From Pseudodesulfovibrio profundus (GTDB lineage: Bacteria; Desulfobacterota; Desulfovibrionia; Desulfovibrionales; Desulfovibrionaceae): a stretch of DNA of 64,000 nucleotides. Shown piece by piece: positions 7,954 to 15,407 of the stretch; the first letter of the stretch is position 1, and each line of letters begins with the position of its first letter. The translations under genes and the position numbers were made by a program. The notes below the pieces were generated by a model that was not told the origin of the DNA, did no database searches, and saw only the letters and a list, made by a program, of their open reading frames with translations. The stretch lies in assembly GCF_900217235.1 (NCBI RefSeq), contig NZ_LT907975.1, forward strand, positions 186,001 to 250,000, read 5' to 3'.

Positions 7954-8808
7954 ATGTCGCAATCCATAATTGAACTGCTGCAAGTCTGCGAACAGCGGTT
8001 GTTTGCTGTCGATTCACCACGATTGAGTGCTGAGTTGTTGATTGCTCATGTACTTGAGTGTTCTCGTTTGGACCTTGTTCTGAACAAGGATCGGATGCTT
8101 GCATCTGCTGAATTGAGTCAGATTGAAGAGCTGGTTGCACGACGTGAAGGTGGGGAACCAATTGCCTATATTTTGGGGAGTAAAGAATTCTTTGGGCTGG
8201 ATTTTGAAGTTGCCCAGGGAGTGCTTATTCCCCGTCCAGAAACCGAACATCTAGTTGAGGCCGTTCAGGAGCGATTCAGCCCAGATGCTGAATTCCTTTT
8301 TGCGGATTTGGGGACTGGATCTGGAATACTGGCCGTAACGATTGCGACCTTGTTTCCCAACGCAAAAGGAGTCGCTGTTGATTTGAGTCCTGAAGCTTTG
8401 AAGATTGCTTCTCGCAACAGTGTTACACACGGTGTAAGCGATAGGGTTTCATTTGTTCAGGCAGATTTTACCTGCCCTTTGTTTCAGCCTCAGTCTTTTG
8501 ATCTCATCGTTACCAATCCGCCCTATGTTCCGCTTTACGAATATGAAAGCGCGAGCCATGAGGTTGTATCCTTTGAGCCTCGTACCGCTTTGGTGAGTGG
8601 AATTGATGGGCTTGATCATATGCGACTGCTGTTACCTCATGTCGAGAAGGCGCTGCGCTCAAATGGTTCTTTCCTGTCAGAAATCGGATACCAGCACGGC
8701 GATCAGTTGGTGAGAATGTTTACTGATAACTGGCCTGAATTTTATGATGTATTAATTAGAAAAGACCTTTCTGGACATGATCGTATTATAATTTCACAGC
8801 GACGCTAA
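7954..8808 (+). CDS. prmC: Release factor glutamine methyltransferase
   Basis: 284 aa from the ATG at 7954; a TTG one codon earlier is equally in frame and no good RBS precedes either. SAM motif I is DLGTGSG at about 117-123 and the catalytic NPPY is at about 188-191, the signature of Gln/Asn N5-methyltransferases. An N-terminal helical domain (residues 1-80) binds the release factor. Located 21 nt after prfA. Confidence 0.95.
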   Translation: MSQSIIELLQVCEQRLFAVDSPRLSAELLIAHVLECSRLDLVLNKDRMLASAELSQIEELVARREGGEPIAYILGSKEFFGLDFEVAQGVLIPRPETEHLVEAVQERFSPDAEFLFADLGTGSGILAVTIATLFPNAKGVAVDLSPEALKIASRNSVTHGVSDRVSFVQADFTCPLFQPQSFDLIVTNPPYVPLYEYESASHEVVSFEPRTALVSGIDGLDHMRLLLPHVEKALRSNGSFLSEIGYQHGDQLVRMFTDNWPEFYDVLIRKDLSGHDRIIISQRR

Positions 8809-8942
8809 TCTCAAAAAAACAACAGTTTTTCACCAATGTTGTTGTAAAAATACAAGAAGTCGCTAAATCACCACATGCTGAAAATCATCGATAGTTAAGA
8901 TAAAGTCAGTTTCTTCAGTGTTTTATATGAATCAGGGTTTGT

Positions 8943-8956
8943 GGCACATTAATTGC
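8943..8956 (+). promoter_or_regulatory. sigma-54 (-24/-12) promoter of lpxC
   Basis: TGGCAC-N5-TTGCT: GG at 8943-8944 and GC at 8955-8956 are exactly 10 nt apart, matching the RpoN consensus. Start of transcription would be near 8967, 22 nt before the lpxC ATG. About 100 nt upstream an inverted repeat AACAACA/TGTTGTT (8818-8824, 8837-8843) could be an activator site or the end of the prmC transcript. No good sigma-70 promoter is obvious between 8809 and 8940. Confidence 0.6.
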
Positions 8957-8988
8957 TTTATTATGTGTGGTTATCAACCGGAGGAATA

Positions 8989-9909
8989 ATGCTACAAACC
9001 ACTATACATAAAACAGTTCGGTGTACCGGAGTCGGACTCCACAGCGGAAAGCAGGTGGAGATGGTTTTGCGTCCCGCAGCTGAAGATACAGGAATTCTTT
9101 TCTCATTGCACAATGGGGATGGTTCCACTTTCCTTACACCAGCCCCAAACCTTGTTGTTGAAACTGGCTTGGCGACTGTGTTGGGCAATGGGCGCGAGAC
9201 CGTTGCAACGGTAGAGCACTTGCTCGCAGCCGTGTCGGGAATGGGTATCGACAATATACATATCGAAGTGACTGGACGTGAGCTTCCCATTATGGATGGA
9301 AGTGCTGCTTCTTTTGTTTATCTGCTGAAGCAGGCTGGCGTTCGTGAACTGGGCAAGCCACGTACCGTGATGGCAATCAAAAAAGCTATTGAATTTGAGC
9401 AGGATGGCAAGTCCATCAAGGCTCGCCCATATGATGGTTTCCGAGTTGATTACACCATCGAGTTTGCACACCCTCTCATTGGTGTCCAAAATATGTCTCT
9501 TGAGGTGACTCCTGAGAATTTTGTGGCTGAAATCGCAAAAGCAAGAACTTTCGGTTTTCTCAAGGAAGTAGACTATCTCCATGCCAATGGGCTTGCTCTT
9601 GGCGGCTCTTTGGATAACGCAATCGTCCTTGATGAATATGGTGTCCTGAATGCGGAGGGACTCCGTTTCCAGGATGAGTTTGTTCGCCACAAGATCTTAG
9701 ACTTTGTTGGAGATATGGCAGTTCTGGGTGCTCCGCTTCAAGGACATTTCACTGTCTTTGCTTCTGGACATGCAATGAACAATGCTTTCCTGCGTCATAT
9801 CGATGAAAATAGAGAGATGTATCTTGAAACGAAAACATTGGCTGACTCTCTTCGTGTTGAGGAAACCGTACATGAGGGTGTTGTTGAGGCTGCTCCGGTC
9901 CCAGCATAG
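8989..9909 (+). CDS. lpxC: UDP-3-O-acyl-N-acetylglucosamine deacetylase
   Basis: 306 aa, normal length; start at 8989 with CCGGAGG at 8979-8984. LpxC removes the acetyl group from UDP-3-O-acyl-GlcNAc, the committed step of lipid A synthesis. The zinc ligands His77 (VEHLLA), His234 and Asp238 (RHKILDFVGD) and the catalytic His261 (SGHAMNN) are all visible. N-terminal signature HKTVRCTGVGLHSG present. It stands alone between a sigma-54-type promoter and a strong terminator, away from the lpxD-fabZ-lpxA-lpxI genes at 54002-57154. Confidence 0.97.
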   Translation: MLQTTIHKTVRCTGVGLHSGKQVEMVLRPAAEDTGILFSLHNGDGSTFLTPAPNLVVETGLATVLGNGRETVATVEHLLAAVSGMGIDNIHIEVTGRELPIMDGSAASFVYLLKQAGVRELGKPRTVMAIKKAIEFEQDGKSIKARPYDGFRVDYTIEFAHPLIGVQNMSLEVTPENFVAEIAKARTFGFLKEVDYLHANGLALGGSLDNAIVLDEYGVLNAEGLRFQDEFVRHKILDFVGDMAVLGAPLQGHFTVFASGHAMNNAFLRHIDENREMYLETKTLADSLRVEETVHEGVVEAAPVPA

Positions 9910-9930
9910 ATCAGCATTTTTAGATTTCAA

Positions 9931-9964
9931 AAGAAACCCCGCCAAAAGCGGGGTTTCTTTTTTG
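9931..9964 (+). terminator. Terminator of lpxC, probably bidirectional
   Basis: 12-bp stem AAGAAACCCCGC/GCGGGGTTTCTT with loop CAAAA and a following T-run. It lies between convergent lpxC and the last gene of the flagellar operon and can serve both. Confidence 0.92.
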
Positions 9965-9977
9965 GGCTGGTAACGGC

Positions 9978-10796
9978 TTATTGCTTGAATAGTATTTCAG
10001 CTAAAATGCCACCATGCTGATGTTTGGGAAGAGGGCCAACACCCAAGCAGTGAAAGTTGTCAAACCCTTCAATATGGCAAGTACCAAGTACTCTCTTGAT
10101 TTGGTTGGCGTAGCTGGGGTGTTCAAGGCGTAAGCGGTAGCTGACCGCTGATGGCTTGTACAAAAAGTCTGCTCGGATGAGTCCAAGACTCGGTAGCTCT
10201 AGTTCGTAACGTACCTCTGAGATCCCTACTGGGTCTAGTTTCATCAATCCGATGTGGTTGCGTGCTCCTGCGACGATCCAAGGAGTATAAAACAGTATAC
10301 CATTTTTATGCTGATCAATTGTTGAATTGATAGTTTTTATACAATTGATTGTATCGACATATGCGGCGAACAATTGATCGTTTGATGAAAGCGCATCCAG
10401 GAAGTGTCTTTTATCAGCAGATTGACCGAAGCCAACCGTAGGCTTTTGCTGATGAAATCTTGTTTGAAATAGGGTGCGAGCGGTTTCAAAGTTCCTCGCA
10501 AGAGAGAGTGCTCCAGAATTTCCACCCGTTGGGGCGAAGAGCTCTTTCAAGACAATATCGGGGTTGAGTTGCTTGATGACAAAGGTGAGTGTTGCGCCAA
10601 CAAGCGGCTTGGAGTTGAGTTGAGCCAATAGTTTATGGCCTTCAATATTGACCCATGCCATATCGCCTGAGACCCATTTCAGTAGGGTTCCTCTGACTTT
10701 ATCATCAACTTTTCGACCTTTCTTGAACGTATCCGAGCGACTGCCTCCACGGCTGAACAAGCCAAAGAAGCCTGGACCTGAGTTGTGGAACCCCAT
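9978..10796 (-). CDS. FliK-like flagellar hook-length control candidate
   Basis: 272 aa, last gene of the flagellar operon, 2 nt after the DUF2802 gene. I do not recognise it with certainty. Residues 30-75 (GTLLKWVSGDMAWVNIEG..LLAQL.....GATLTFVIKQL) look like the small beta-barrel found in N-terminal parts of FliK-like proteins. Residues 190-255 (LDPVGISEVRYELELPSLGLIRADF) resemble the C-terminal Flg_hook domain, with its LxLxPxxxGxVxV pattern. The first 25 residues are Gly/Ser/Phe-rich. If correct it would take part in hook-length sensing or export switching at FlhB, encoded in the same operon. Confidence 0.5.
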   Translation of the reverse strand: MGFHNSGPGFFGLFSRGGSRSDTFKKGRKVDDKVRGTLLKWVSGDMAWVNIEGHKLLAQLNSKPLVGATLTFVIKQLNPDIVLKELFAPTGGNSGALSLARNFETARTLFQTRFHQQKPTVGFGQSADKRHFLDALSSNDQLFAAYVDTINCIKTINSTIDQHKNGILFYTPWIVAGARNHIGLMKLDPVGISEVRYELELPSLGLIRADFLYKPSAVSYRLRLEHPSYANQIKRVLGTCHIEGFDNFHCLGVGPLPKHQHGGILAEILFKQ

Positions 10797-10798
10797 GC

Positions 10799-11206
10799 CT
10801 ATGCCTGATCGAGTATTAACTCAACTTCTTCGAGGCTCAATCCTGTGGACTTTGCCAATTGAACAGGGCTTTTACCACTTTTTCGACCATTCAAAATGAT
10901 TTCGCGCATGAATTGGGGCGATTTGCAATAATCATTGGCCAGGTCGATGAGTTTTTTCAATTCGGCAGCTTTCTTCTCCAGGTCATTGTTTAGAGTGATG
11001 AGTTCCATCTGTCGCTGCTCAAAGGTGGAAACCAGTTCATTTTCCAATTGCGTATTGAATTGCAGTCTTTTGATGAACTCTTCCTGTTTTACCTGAAGTC
11101 CGGAGAGCAGGGTCTCTGATTTTTTCAGACGAAGAAAGAAGACAATGACAATGCCGAGAAGGATTACTTCGCTGACAGTAAAGAGAATAAGAAGAAGATC
11201 AGACAT
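10799..11206 (-). CDS. DUF2802-type membrane-anchored coiled-coil protein
   Basis: 135 aa. One transmembrane helix (residues about 4-25), a coiled coil (about 30-90) and a short C-terminal helical unit SPVQLAKSTGLSLEEVELIL that resembles a helix-turn-helix or adaptor motif. DUF2802 proteins recur in polar flagellar/chemotaxis clusters; their role is unknown. Assigned by layout and motif, not by close identity. Confidence 0.6.
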   Translation of the reverse strand: MSDLLLILFTVSEVILLGIVIVFFLRLKKSETLLSGLQVKQEEFIKRLQFNTQLENELVSTFEQRQMELITLNNDLEKKAAELKKLIDLANDYCKSPQFMREIILNGRKSGKSPVQLAKSTGLSLEEVELILDQA

Positions 11207-11278
11207 GGTTTGCTAGGGATTAATATGTTGAAAAAAAGTTTAAGCCTATAGGAAGCATAACGGTAATGATTTTGAAAT

Positions 11279-11605
11279 TCAAATCTTTACGTTAACTATA
11301 TTGCCCGACCAAGGGGAAGGGTTAGCTGAAGTGGTTTCCTTGTCGGATTCTTCTTGCTTCTTTGTGCGTTCCTTTTGCGGTGCATCGTGTTGTGAGGCGT
11401 GTCTACCATCACGATCAACCGCTGAAGTCTGTTCCTTCTTGTTGACCTGTTGAACCTTGCCTTCCTTATCACGTAAGCGCTGCTGTAGCAGGGGGCCAAA
11501 AAGCTGCTTTTCAGCTTCAGGCTTTGCACGTTCTGCATGGGCAATCTTCGCAACATGATGCATTTGCGATATCAAGACCGGAAGATCCAGCGGAGTAGAG
11601 CTCAT
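11279..11605 (-). CDS. Hypothetical charged protein of the flagellar operon
   Basis: 108 aa, not recognised. The N-terminal 55 residues are probably helical (LPVLISQMHHVAKIAHAERAKPEAEKQLFGPLLQQ); the rest is low-complexity Lys/Glu/Gln/Ser and probably disordered. No signal peptide or membrane segment. It starts 3 nt after fliL, so it is surely in the same transcript. The 72 nt between its stop and the next gene hold no terminator. Confidence 0.6.
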   Translation of the reverse strand: MSSTPLDLPVLISQMHHVAKIAHAERAKPEAEKQLFGPLLQQRLRDKEGKVQQVNKKEQTSAVDRDGRHASQHDAPQKERTKKQEESDKETTSANPSPWSGNIVNVKI

Positions 11606-11608
11606 AGC

Positions 11609-12313
11609 CTACCTCACAAGGTATTGTTCGAAGAGCAGTGTCTCAAATTGGCCAAAACCCATATACTGATTGATAATGGCCAGTAATTCTTTTTTGAGCT
11701 TATCACTATTCTCTTTATCGGACAAAAACTGAAGATCCTTATTCTTCATGTAATAATAAAGTGCATTTCGTACCGTGAAAGTTTCCTGCTTGAATTGCTT
11801 TGCCAATCCTTCATCAGGAGTGCTGATGACAATTCGTACCTCCAAAAAGCGGATGGTATTCTCTTTGTCTCTTTGCTCTATGAGGAAAGGTTCAAGTCTG
11901 ATGAGAGTCTCAGGTATCTCTTCCACGATTGGTTCAGCTGGAACAGCTTCTTCAACAATTTCCTGTTCCTGTTGAGGCGGGGGAGGGGGCAGCGTTTCTG
12001 GTTCTCGCATAATGAGAAAACCGATTACGCCAATCAGAAGCAGTATTATGCCAATAAAAATTATGACAAGTTTATTTTTGAAAAGGGCTTTGAGGTCAAA
12101 GCCCTTTTTTTCTTCTTCTGCCAGTAGAGGAGTTTCTTCCTCTTCAAAAACGACATCTTCCTCTTCCTCGTCTTCATCTTCGAGGAAAGGCGCATCGTCG
12201 AGGTCAAGATCAACCTTTTGCGTTGCCTTGCCAGCTTCGCTGTCGTCAAGCTGTGCTTTGGGCTTTTCTGTTGCCTCTAAAGCATCTGAGTCGTCAGGTA
12301 CAAGCAAGACCAT
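11609..12313 (-). CDS. fliL: Flagellar basal-body protein FliL
   Basis: 234 aa, longer than usual because of an acidic N-terminal cytoplasmic extension (residues 1-80, runs of Glu/Asp). One transmembrane helix at about 85-107, a Pro-rich linker (PPPPPPQ) and the periplasmic FliL domain from about 135 (LEPFLIEQRDKENTIRFLEVRIVI). FliL surrounds the stator at the basal body and affects torque. The long acidic tail in the cytoplasm is unlike the short tail of enteric FliL. 23 nt downstream of cheY. Confidence 0.88.
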   Translation of the reverse strand: MVLLVPDDSDALEATEKPKAQLDDSEAGKATQKVDLDLDDAPFLEDEDEEEEDVVFEEEETPLLAEEEKKGFDLKALFKNKLVIIFIGIILLLIGVIGFLIMREPETLPPPPPQQEQEIVEEAVPAEPIVEEIPETLIRLEPFLIEQRDKENTIRFLEVRIVISTPDEGLAKQFKQETFTVRNALYYYMKNKDLQFLSDKENSDKLKKELLAIINQYMGFGQFETLLFEQYLVR

Positions 12314-12336
12314 ATTCTACGCCTGAAAGGCTGTCT

Positions 12337-12717
12337 TTAGCCAAAGATTTTGTCGATCTTCTGGCCCAGTGTTTCCGGAGTGAACGGCTTGACGATGTAG
12401 TTAGACACCTTGGCCTGCACGGCCTCAATGATGTTTTCCTGCTGTGCTTCAGCAGTAACCATCAGGAAGGGGATGTCTGCATACTCTTCGCTGGCGCGGA
12501 CCTTGCGGAGCAGTTCAATACCGGACATGGTGGGCATGTTCCAGTCAGAAACGATGAAATCAATGTTGTCCTTGTTGAGAGTTTCCCAGGCTGTGGAGCC
12601 GTCATCGGCTTCAACTATGTTGGTGAAACCGAGCTGGCGCAAAATGTTCTTAACGATCTTGCGCATGGTGGAAAAGTCGTCAACAACAAGGACGCGCATG
12701 TTTTTATCGTAGCTCAT
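12337..12717 (-). CDS. cheY: Chemotaxis response regulator CheY
   Basis: 126 aa receiver. Acidic pair Asp13-Asp14 (VVDDF), phospho-acceptor in IVSDWNMP (about Asp58), Thr in MVTAEA and Lys in VKPF are present. The WNMPxMSGIELL stretch is the classic CheY signature for FliM binding. RBS AAAGGAG precedes the ATG. Placed between fliA and fliL, so it is made with the export apparatus; a role in switching motor direction is expected. Confidence 0.93.
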   Translation of the reverse strand: MSYDKNMRVLVVDDFSTMRKIVKNILRQLGFTNIVEADDGSTAWETLNKDNIDFIVSDWNMPTMSGIELLRKVRASEEYADIPFLMVTAEAQQENIIEAVQAKVSNYIVKPFTPETLGQKIDKIFG

Positions 12718-12736
12718 CAGGGTCTCCTTTCATTGC

Positions 12737-13522
12737 TTACTCGCTTTCATAGCGAGCTCTGAATGTTTTTCTTAATTTTTTAAGGGCTTGGGAGTGAAGT
12801 TGTGAGACTCGTCCTTCGGTTATGTCCATAACCTCAGCAGTCTCTTTCATATTCAGTTCCTCGCCGTAGTATAAAGATATGACCAATTTTTCCCGTGGCG
12901 TCAATTCCTCAATGAGATTCGCTACTTTGTCAACAATCTCTTGAAAGGCTGTAGACTGAAATGGCTCATCTTCGGTCATGTGTTTTCGGCCAATCACGTT
13001 TTCATGAAAACTGTCCAGGCTAAGGCATATTTGATTGTGCAAGGCTTCCAGTCCCTGCTGGACCTCTTTTTCAGACATTCCGGTGTGCTCTTGTAGCTGT
13101 TCTGTCGTGGCCGGGGCGCCTGTTTCATGCTCAATATGTCGTTGCGCATCTTCGATGACTTTGACCTTTTGACGTAACCCTCTGGAAAACCAATCCATCC
13201 GACGCAATTCATCAAGCATTGCCCCTTTGATGCGGTTCTCGGAGTATGTGTCAAACTTGATTCCAAGTTCGGGATTGAACTTTCCGAGTGCATCAAGAAG
13301 TCCCAGGCTGCCTGCGCTGATCAACTCGTTGAGTTCAACGCTTTGGGGGAGCTTGGCTTTGAGTCGCAGCGCTAGAATCCGGATTTTGGGCGAGTAGAAG
13401 CGAACGATTTCCTCACGGTCTCGAGCCGAGAAATCGTTCCAGCTTTTATCTCCCTGTTCCAGCTTACGCCACGGATCGTTCCTGGAAGAGGAGTTTTTTC
13501 CAGAAGAATTTAATATTGCCAT
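12737..13522 (-). CDS. fliA: Flagellar sigma factor FliA (sigma-28)
   Basis: 261 aa. Region 2 (ELISAGSLGLLDALGKFNPELGIKFDTYSENRIKGAMLDELR), region 3 and region 4 with helix-turn-helix (LNMKETAEVMDITEGRVSQLHSQALKKL) are complete. The ATG at 13522 overlaps the upstream flhG by 59 nt and has no convincing RBS; a later non-ATG start is possible but would shorten the N-terminus only. It should direct late flagellar genes such as flagellin and chemotaxis genes outside the window. Confidence 0.92.
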   Translation of the reverse strand: MAILNSSGKNSSSRNDPWRKLEQGDKSWNDFSARDREEIVRFYSPKIRILALRLKAKLPQSVELNELISAGSLGLLDALGKFNPELGIKFDTYSENRIKGAMLDELRRMDWFSRGLRQKVKVIEDAQRHIEHETGAPATTEQLQEHTGMSEKEVQQGLEALHNQICLSLDSFHENVIGRKHMTEDEPFQSTAFQEIVDKVANLIEELTPREKLVISLYYGEELNMKETAEVMDITEGRVSQLHSQALKKLRKTFRARYESE

Positions 13523-14291
13523 CAGTATTGGGTGTTACATTCCAATTGTTAATTGTCTTAGCAGTTTGCCGAACAGCAATGCTGGCCGGAGATTTTGGGT
13601 ATTTATGACAAAACGGCGTTTGCGCAATGACCGAGTTTCGTACATTCGGATCAAAGGGTATGAAGCCGACAAGATCCAGAGATATACCGTCCAAGAAATG
13701 GTCGCAAGCCTGAAGTAGCTTTATATAAACATCTTTTGCCGATTTCTGGTCTTTGACCATGTTCACCACAACCCTGAAGCGTTCAACGCCGTGCTGGAGC
13801 TTGAGAACTTTAATCAGCGCGTAAGCATCCGTTAGGGAGGTGGGTTCGGGAGTTATGACAAGCAGACGTTCCTGAACCGCAAGGTTGAAATACAGAACGT
13901 TGTCATTGATCCCGGCCCCGGTATCAACAATGAGGTAGTCGACATTGTCGTCGAGGGTGTCCATGGCATCCAGCAAATCAAGCTTCTGCCCCTTGTCAAG
14001 GTCGACCATATCGCTCACACCGGATGATGCCGGAAGAATGCGGAAACCGTATGGGGTTTCGTACAGGATTTTGTCCAGTGTCACATCCTCATGGAAAAGG
14101 TGGAACAGGTTGTGTTCCGGCGCAAGACCGAGAATAACATCGACATTGGCAAGACCCAGGTCGGCATCAAGCAGGACAACATTCTTGCCTGCCATGCTGA
14201 GGGAGTAGGCCAGGTTGACGGACATGTTGGTTTTTCCAACACCCCCTTTACCTGAAGTGACCGAAAGCACCATTGGGAAATTTGTCGTCAT
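13464..14291 (-). CDS. flhG: Flagellar number regulator FlhG (MinD/ParA ATPase)
   Basis: 275 aa. Deviant Walker A SGKGGVGKT at 13-21, Walker B-like LLDADLGLANVD at 40-51 and VDTGAGI near 122. FlhG counts or limits polar flagella and stimulates FlhF. The conventional C-terminal membrane-targeting amphipathic helix may be the FFWKKLLFQERSV tail, which lies in the overlap with fliA. 17 nt downstream of flhF. Confidence 0.93.
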   Translation of the reverse strand: MTTNFPMVLSVTSGKGGVGKTNMSVNLAYSLSMAGKNVVLLDADLGLANVDVILGLAPEHNLFHLFHEDVTLDKILYETPYGFRILPASSGVSDMVDLDKGQKLDLLDAMDTLDDNVDYLIVDTGAGINDNVLYFNLAVQERLLVITPEPTSLTDAYALIKVLKLQHGVERFRVVVNMVKDQKSAKDVYIKLLQACDHFLDGISLDLVGFIPFDPNVRNSVIAQTPFCHKYPKSPASIAVRQTAKTINNWNVTPNTDGNIKFFWKKLLFQERSVA

Positions 14292-14308
14292 GGCGTAGAG
14301 TCTTCTCC

Positions 14309-15397
14309 TTATTGTTGAATGTCGCCACCGGGCAGTTTACGCATAAACAACAGCCGCCAAATCATTTCATTTGTTGCCGGAGCCAAGCTGTTTTTCAATC
14401 CGGATCCATAGGACAGTGCGGATACAGGCAGCCCGCTTGCGAACGCCATGTTCAATATTGAGCCAAATGTACAGGCTTCATCGAGTTTCGTCCAGATAAC
14501 GCTTGCAAGTTGTTCACTTTTGTACTTTTCAAGGAACTTTTCGAACTGAACCTGTGAATAGTATGGATTCAGGACCAGGTGATATTCGAGATCTTCAGAG
14601 CCGGAAAAGCCGTATAATGCGCCCCATTCCTCAAGGGTCGTAGTGCCCGACAAGCCAGGAAGATCTATGAATATACGATCAAATTGGTTGGCCTCTTTCT
14701 TGAGATGAAGGAAATCTTCGCGAGTTATGATTTCGCGAAAAGCGAGCCCGGACAACTCGGCATAATGCTTCAGAATCAGTCGACCTTTGCCTCTTCCTCC
14801 GTCTGCTGTTGCAAGACAGATTCGAGCCTTGGGGTTTTCCTTTTTTTCCTTCAGGGCGAGCCGTACTAAGGTGGAGGTTTTTCCGGAGCCACCGGGACCG
14901 GCAAAAGCATGGAAAGTTTTCGTCATGTTTTTGGCGCTGAACTTCTTGGTGCCAAGGAGGGTGTCCAGAACCGTGACAATGGATCGATTCTTGTCACTCC
15001 GCAGGTCACAAAAGATCTTTGCGAGGACCTTATCGTTGACCTCTTCCCGTTCCATGTACTGCATCGCCAGATTCTGCTTGGGAGTCAGTTGGGCCGGGTC
15101 CATCTGCGGCTTCATGAGCTGCATTATCTGACCTTTGATCTGGCTCCATTCCTGTTGCCACCCAACGGTGTTTTGCAGCGCATCTTCAACGACTTCAGCC
15201 TTGGTTTGAAGGCCTGTCTGTTGGGATGAAGAGGATACGGTCGGCGTGGAGTCCACTGCAGCAACAATTTCGCAGCACTTGGTGCCATTGTCTGTCACAG
15301 TCGTGTTGGACAAAATGACAGCATCTTCACCCAGGTCGGCCTTAACTTTTGCGAATGCCGCAGTGGAGTTGGCGGCACGGTACGTTTTCATTCTCAT
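14309..15397 (-). CDS. flhF: Flagellar SRP-type GTPase FlhF (divergent G motifs)
   Basis: 362 aa. N-terminal B domain begins MRMKTYRAANSTAAFAKVK as in FlhF; residues 160-360 are the NG GTPase. P-loop GPGGSGKTST (167-176) and G4 TKLDE (303-307) are intact. However the usual DTYRxGA of the insertion-box/G2 region is ADGGRGKG (198-205), and the G3 DTAGR is DLPGLSG (245-251). FlhF normally dimerises on GTP to recruit the first flagellar proteins to the pole; with these changes hydrolysis may be altered. Order flhA-flhF-flhG-fliA is standard. Confidence 0.92.
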   Translation of the reverse strand: MRMKTYRAANSTAAFAKVKADLGEDAVILSNTTVTDNGTKCCEIVAAVDSTPTVSSSSQQTGLQTKAEVVEDALQNTVGWQQEWSQIKGQIMQLMKPQMDPAQLTPKQNLAMQYMEREEVNDKVLAKIFCDLRSDKNRSIVTVLDTLLGTKKFSAKNMTKTFHAFAGPGGSGKTSTLVRLALKEKKENPKARICLATADGGRGKGRLILKHYAELSGLAFREIITREDFLHLKKEANQFDRIFIDLPGLSGTTTLEEWGALYGFSGSEDLEYHLVLNPYYSQVQFEKFLEKYKSEQLASVIWTKLDEACTFGSILNMAFASGLPVSALSYGSGLKNSLAPATNEMIWRLLFMRKLPGGDIQQ

Positions 15398-15407
15398 GAG
15401 TTAAATC

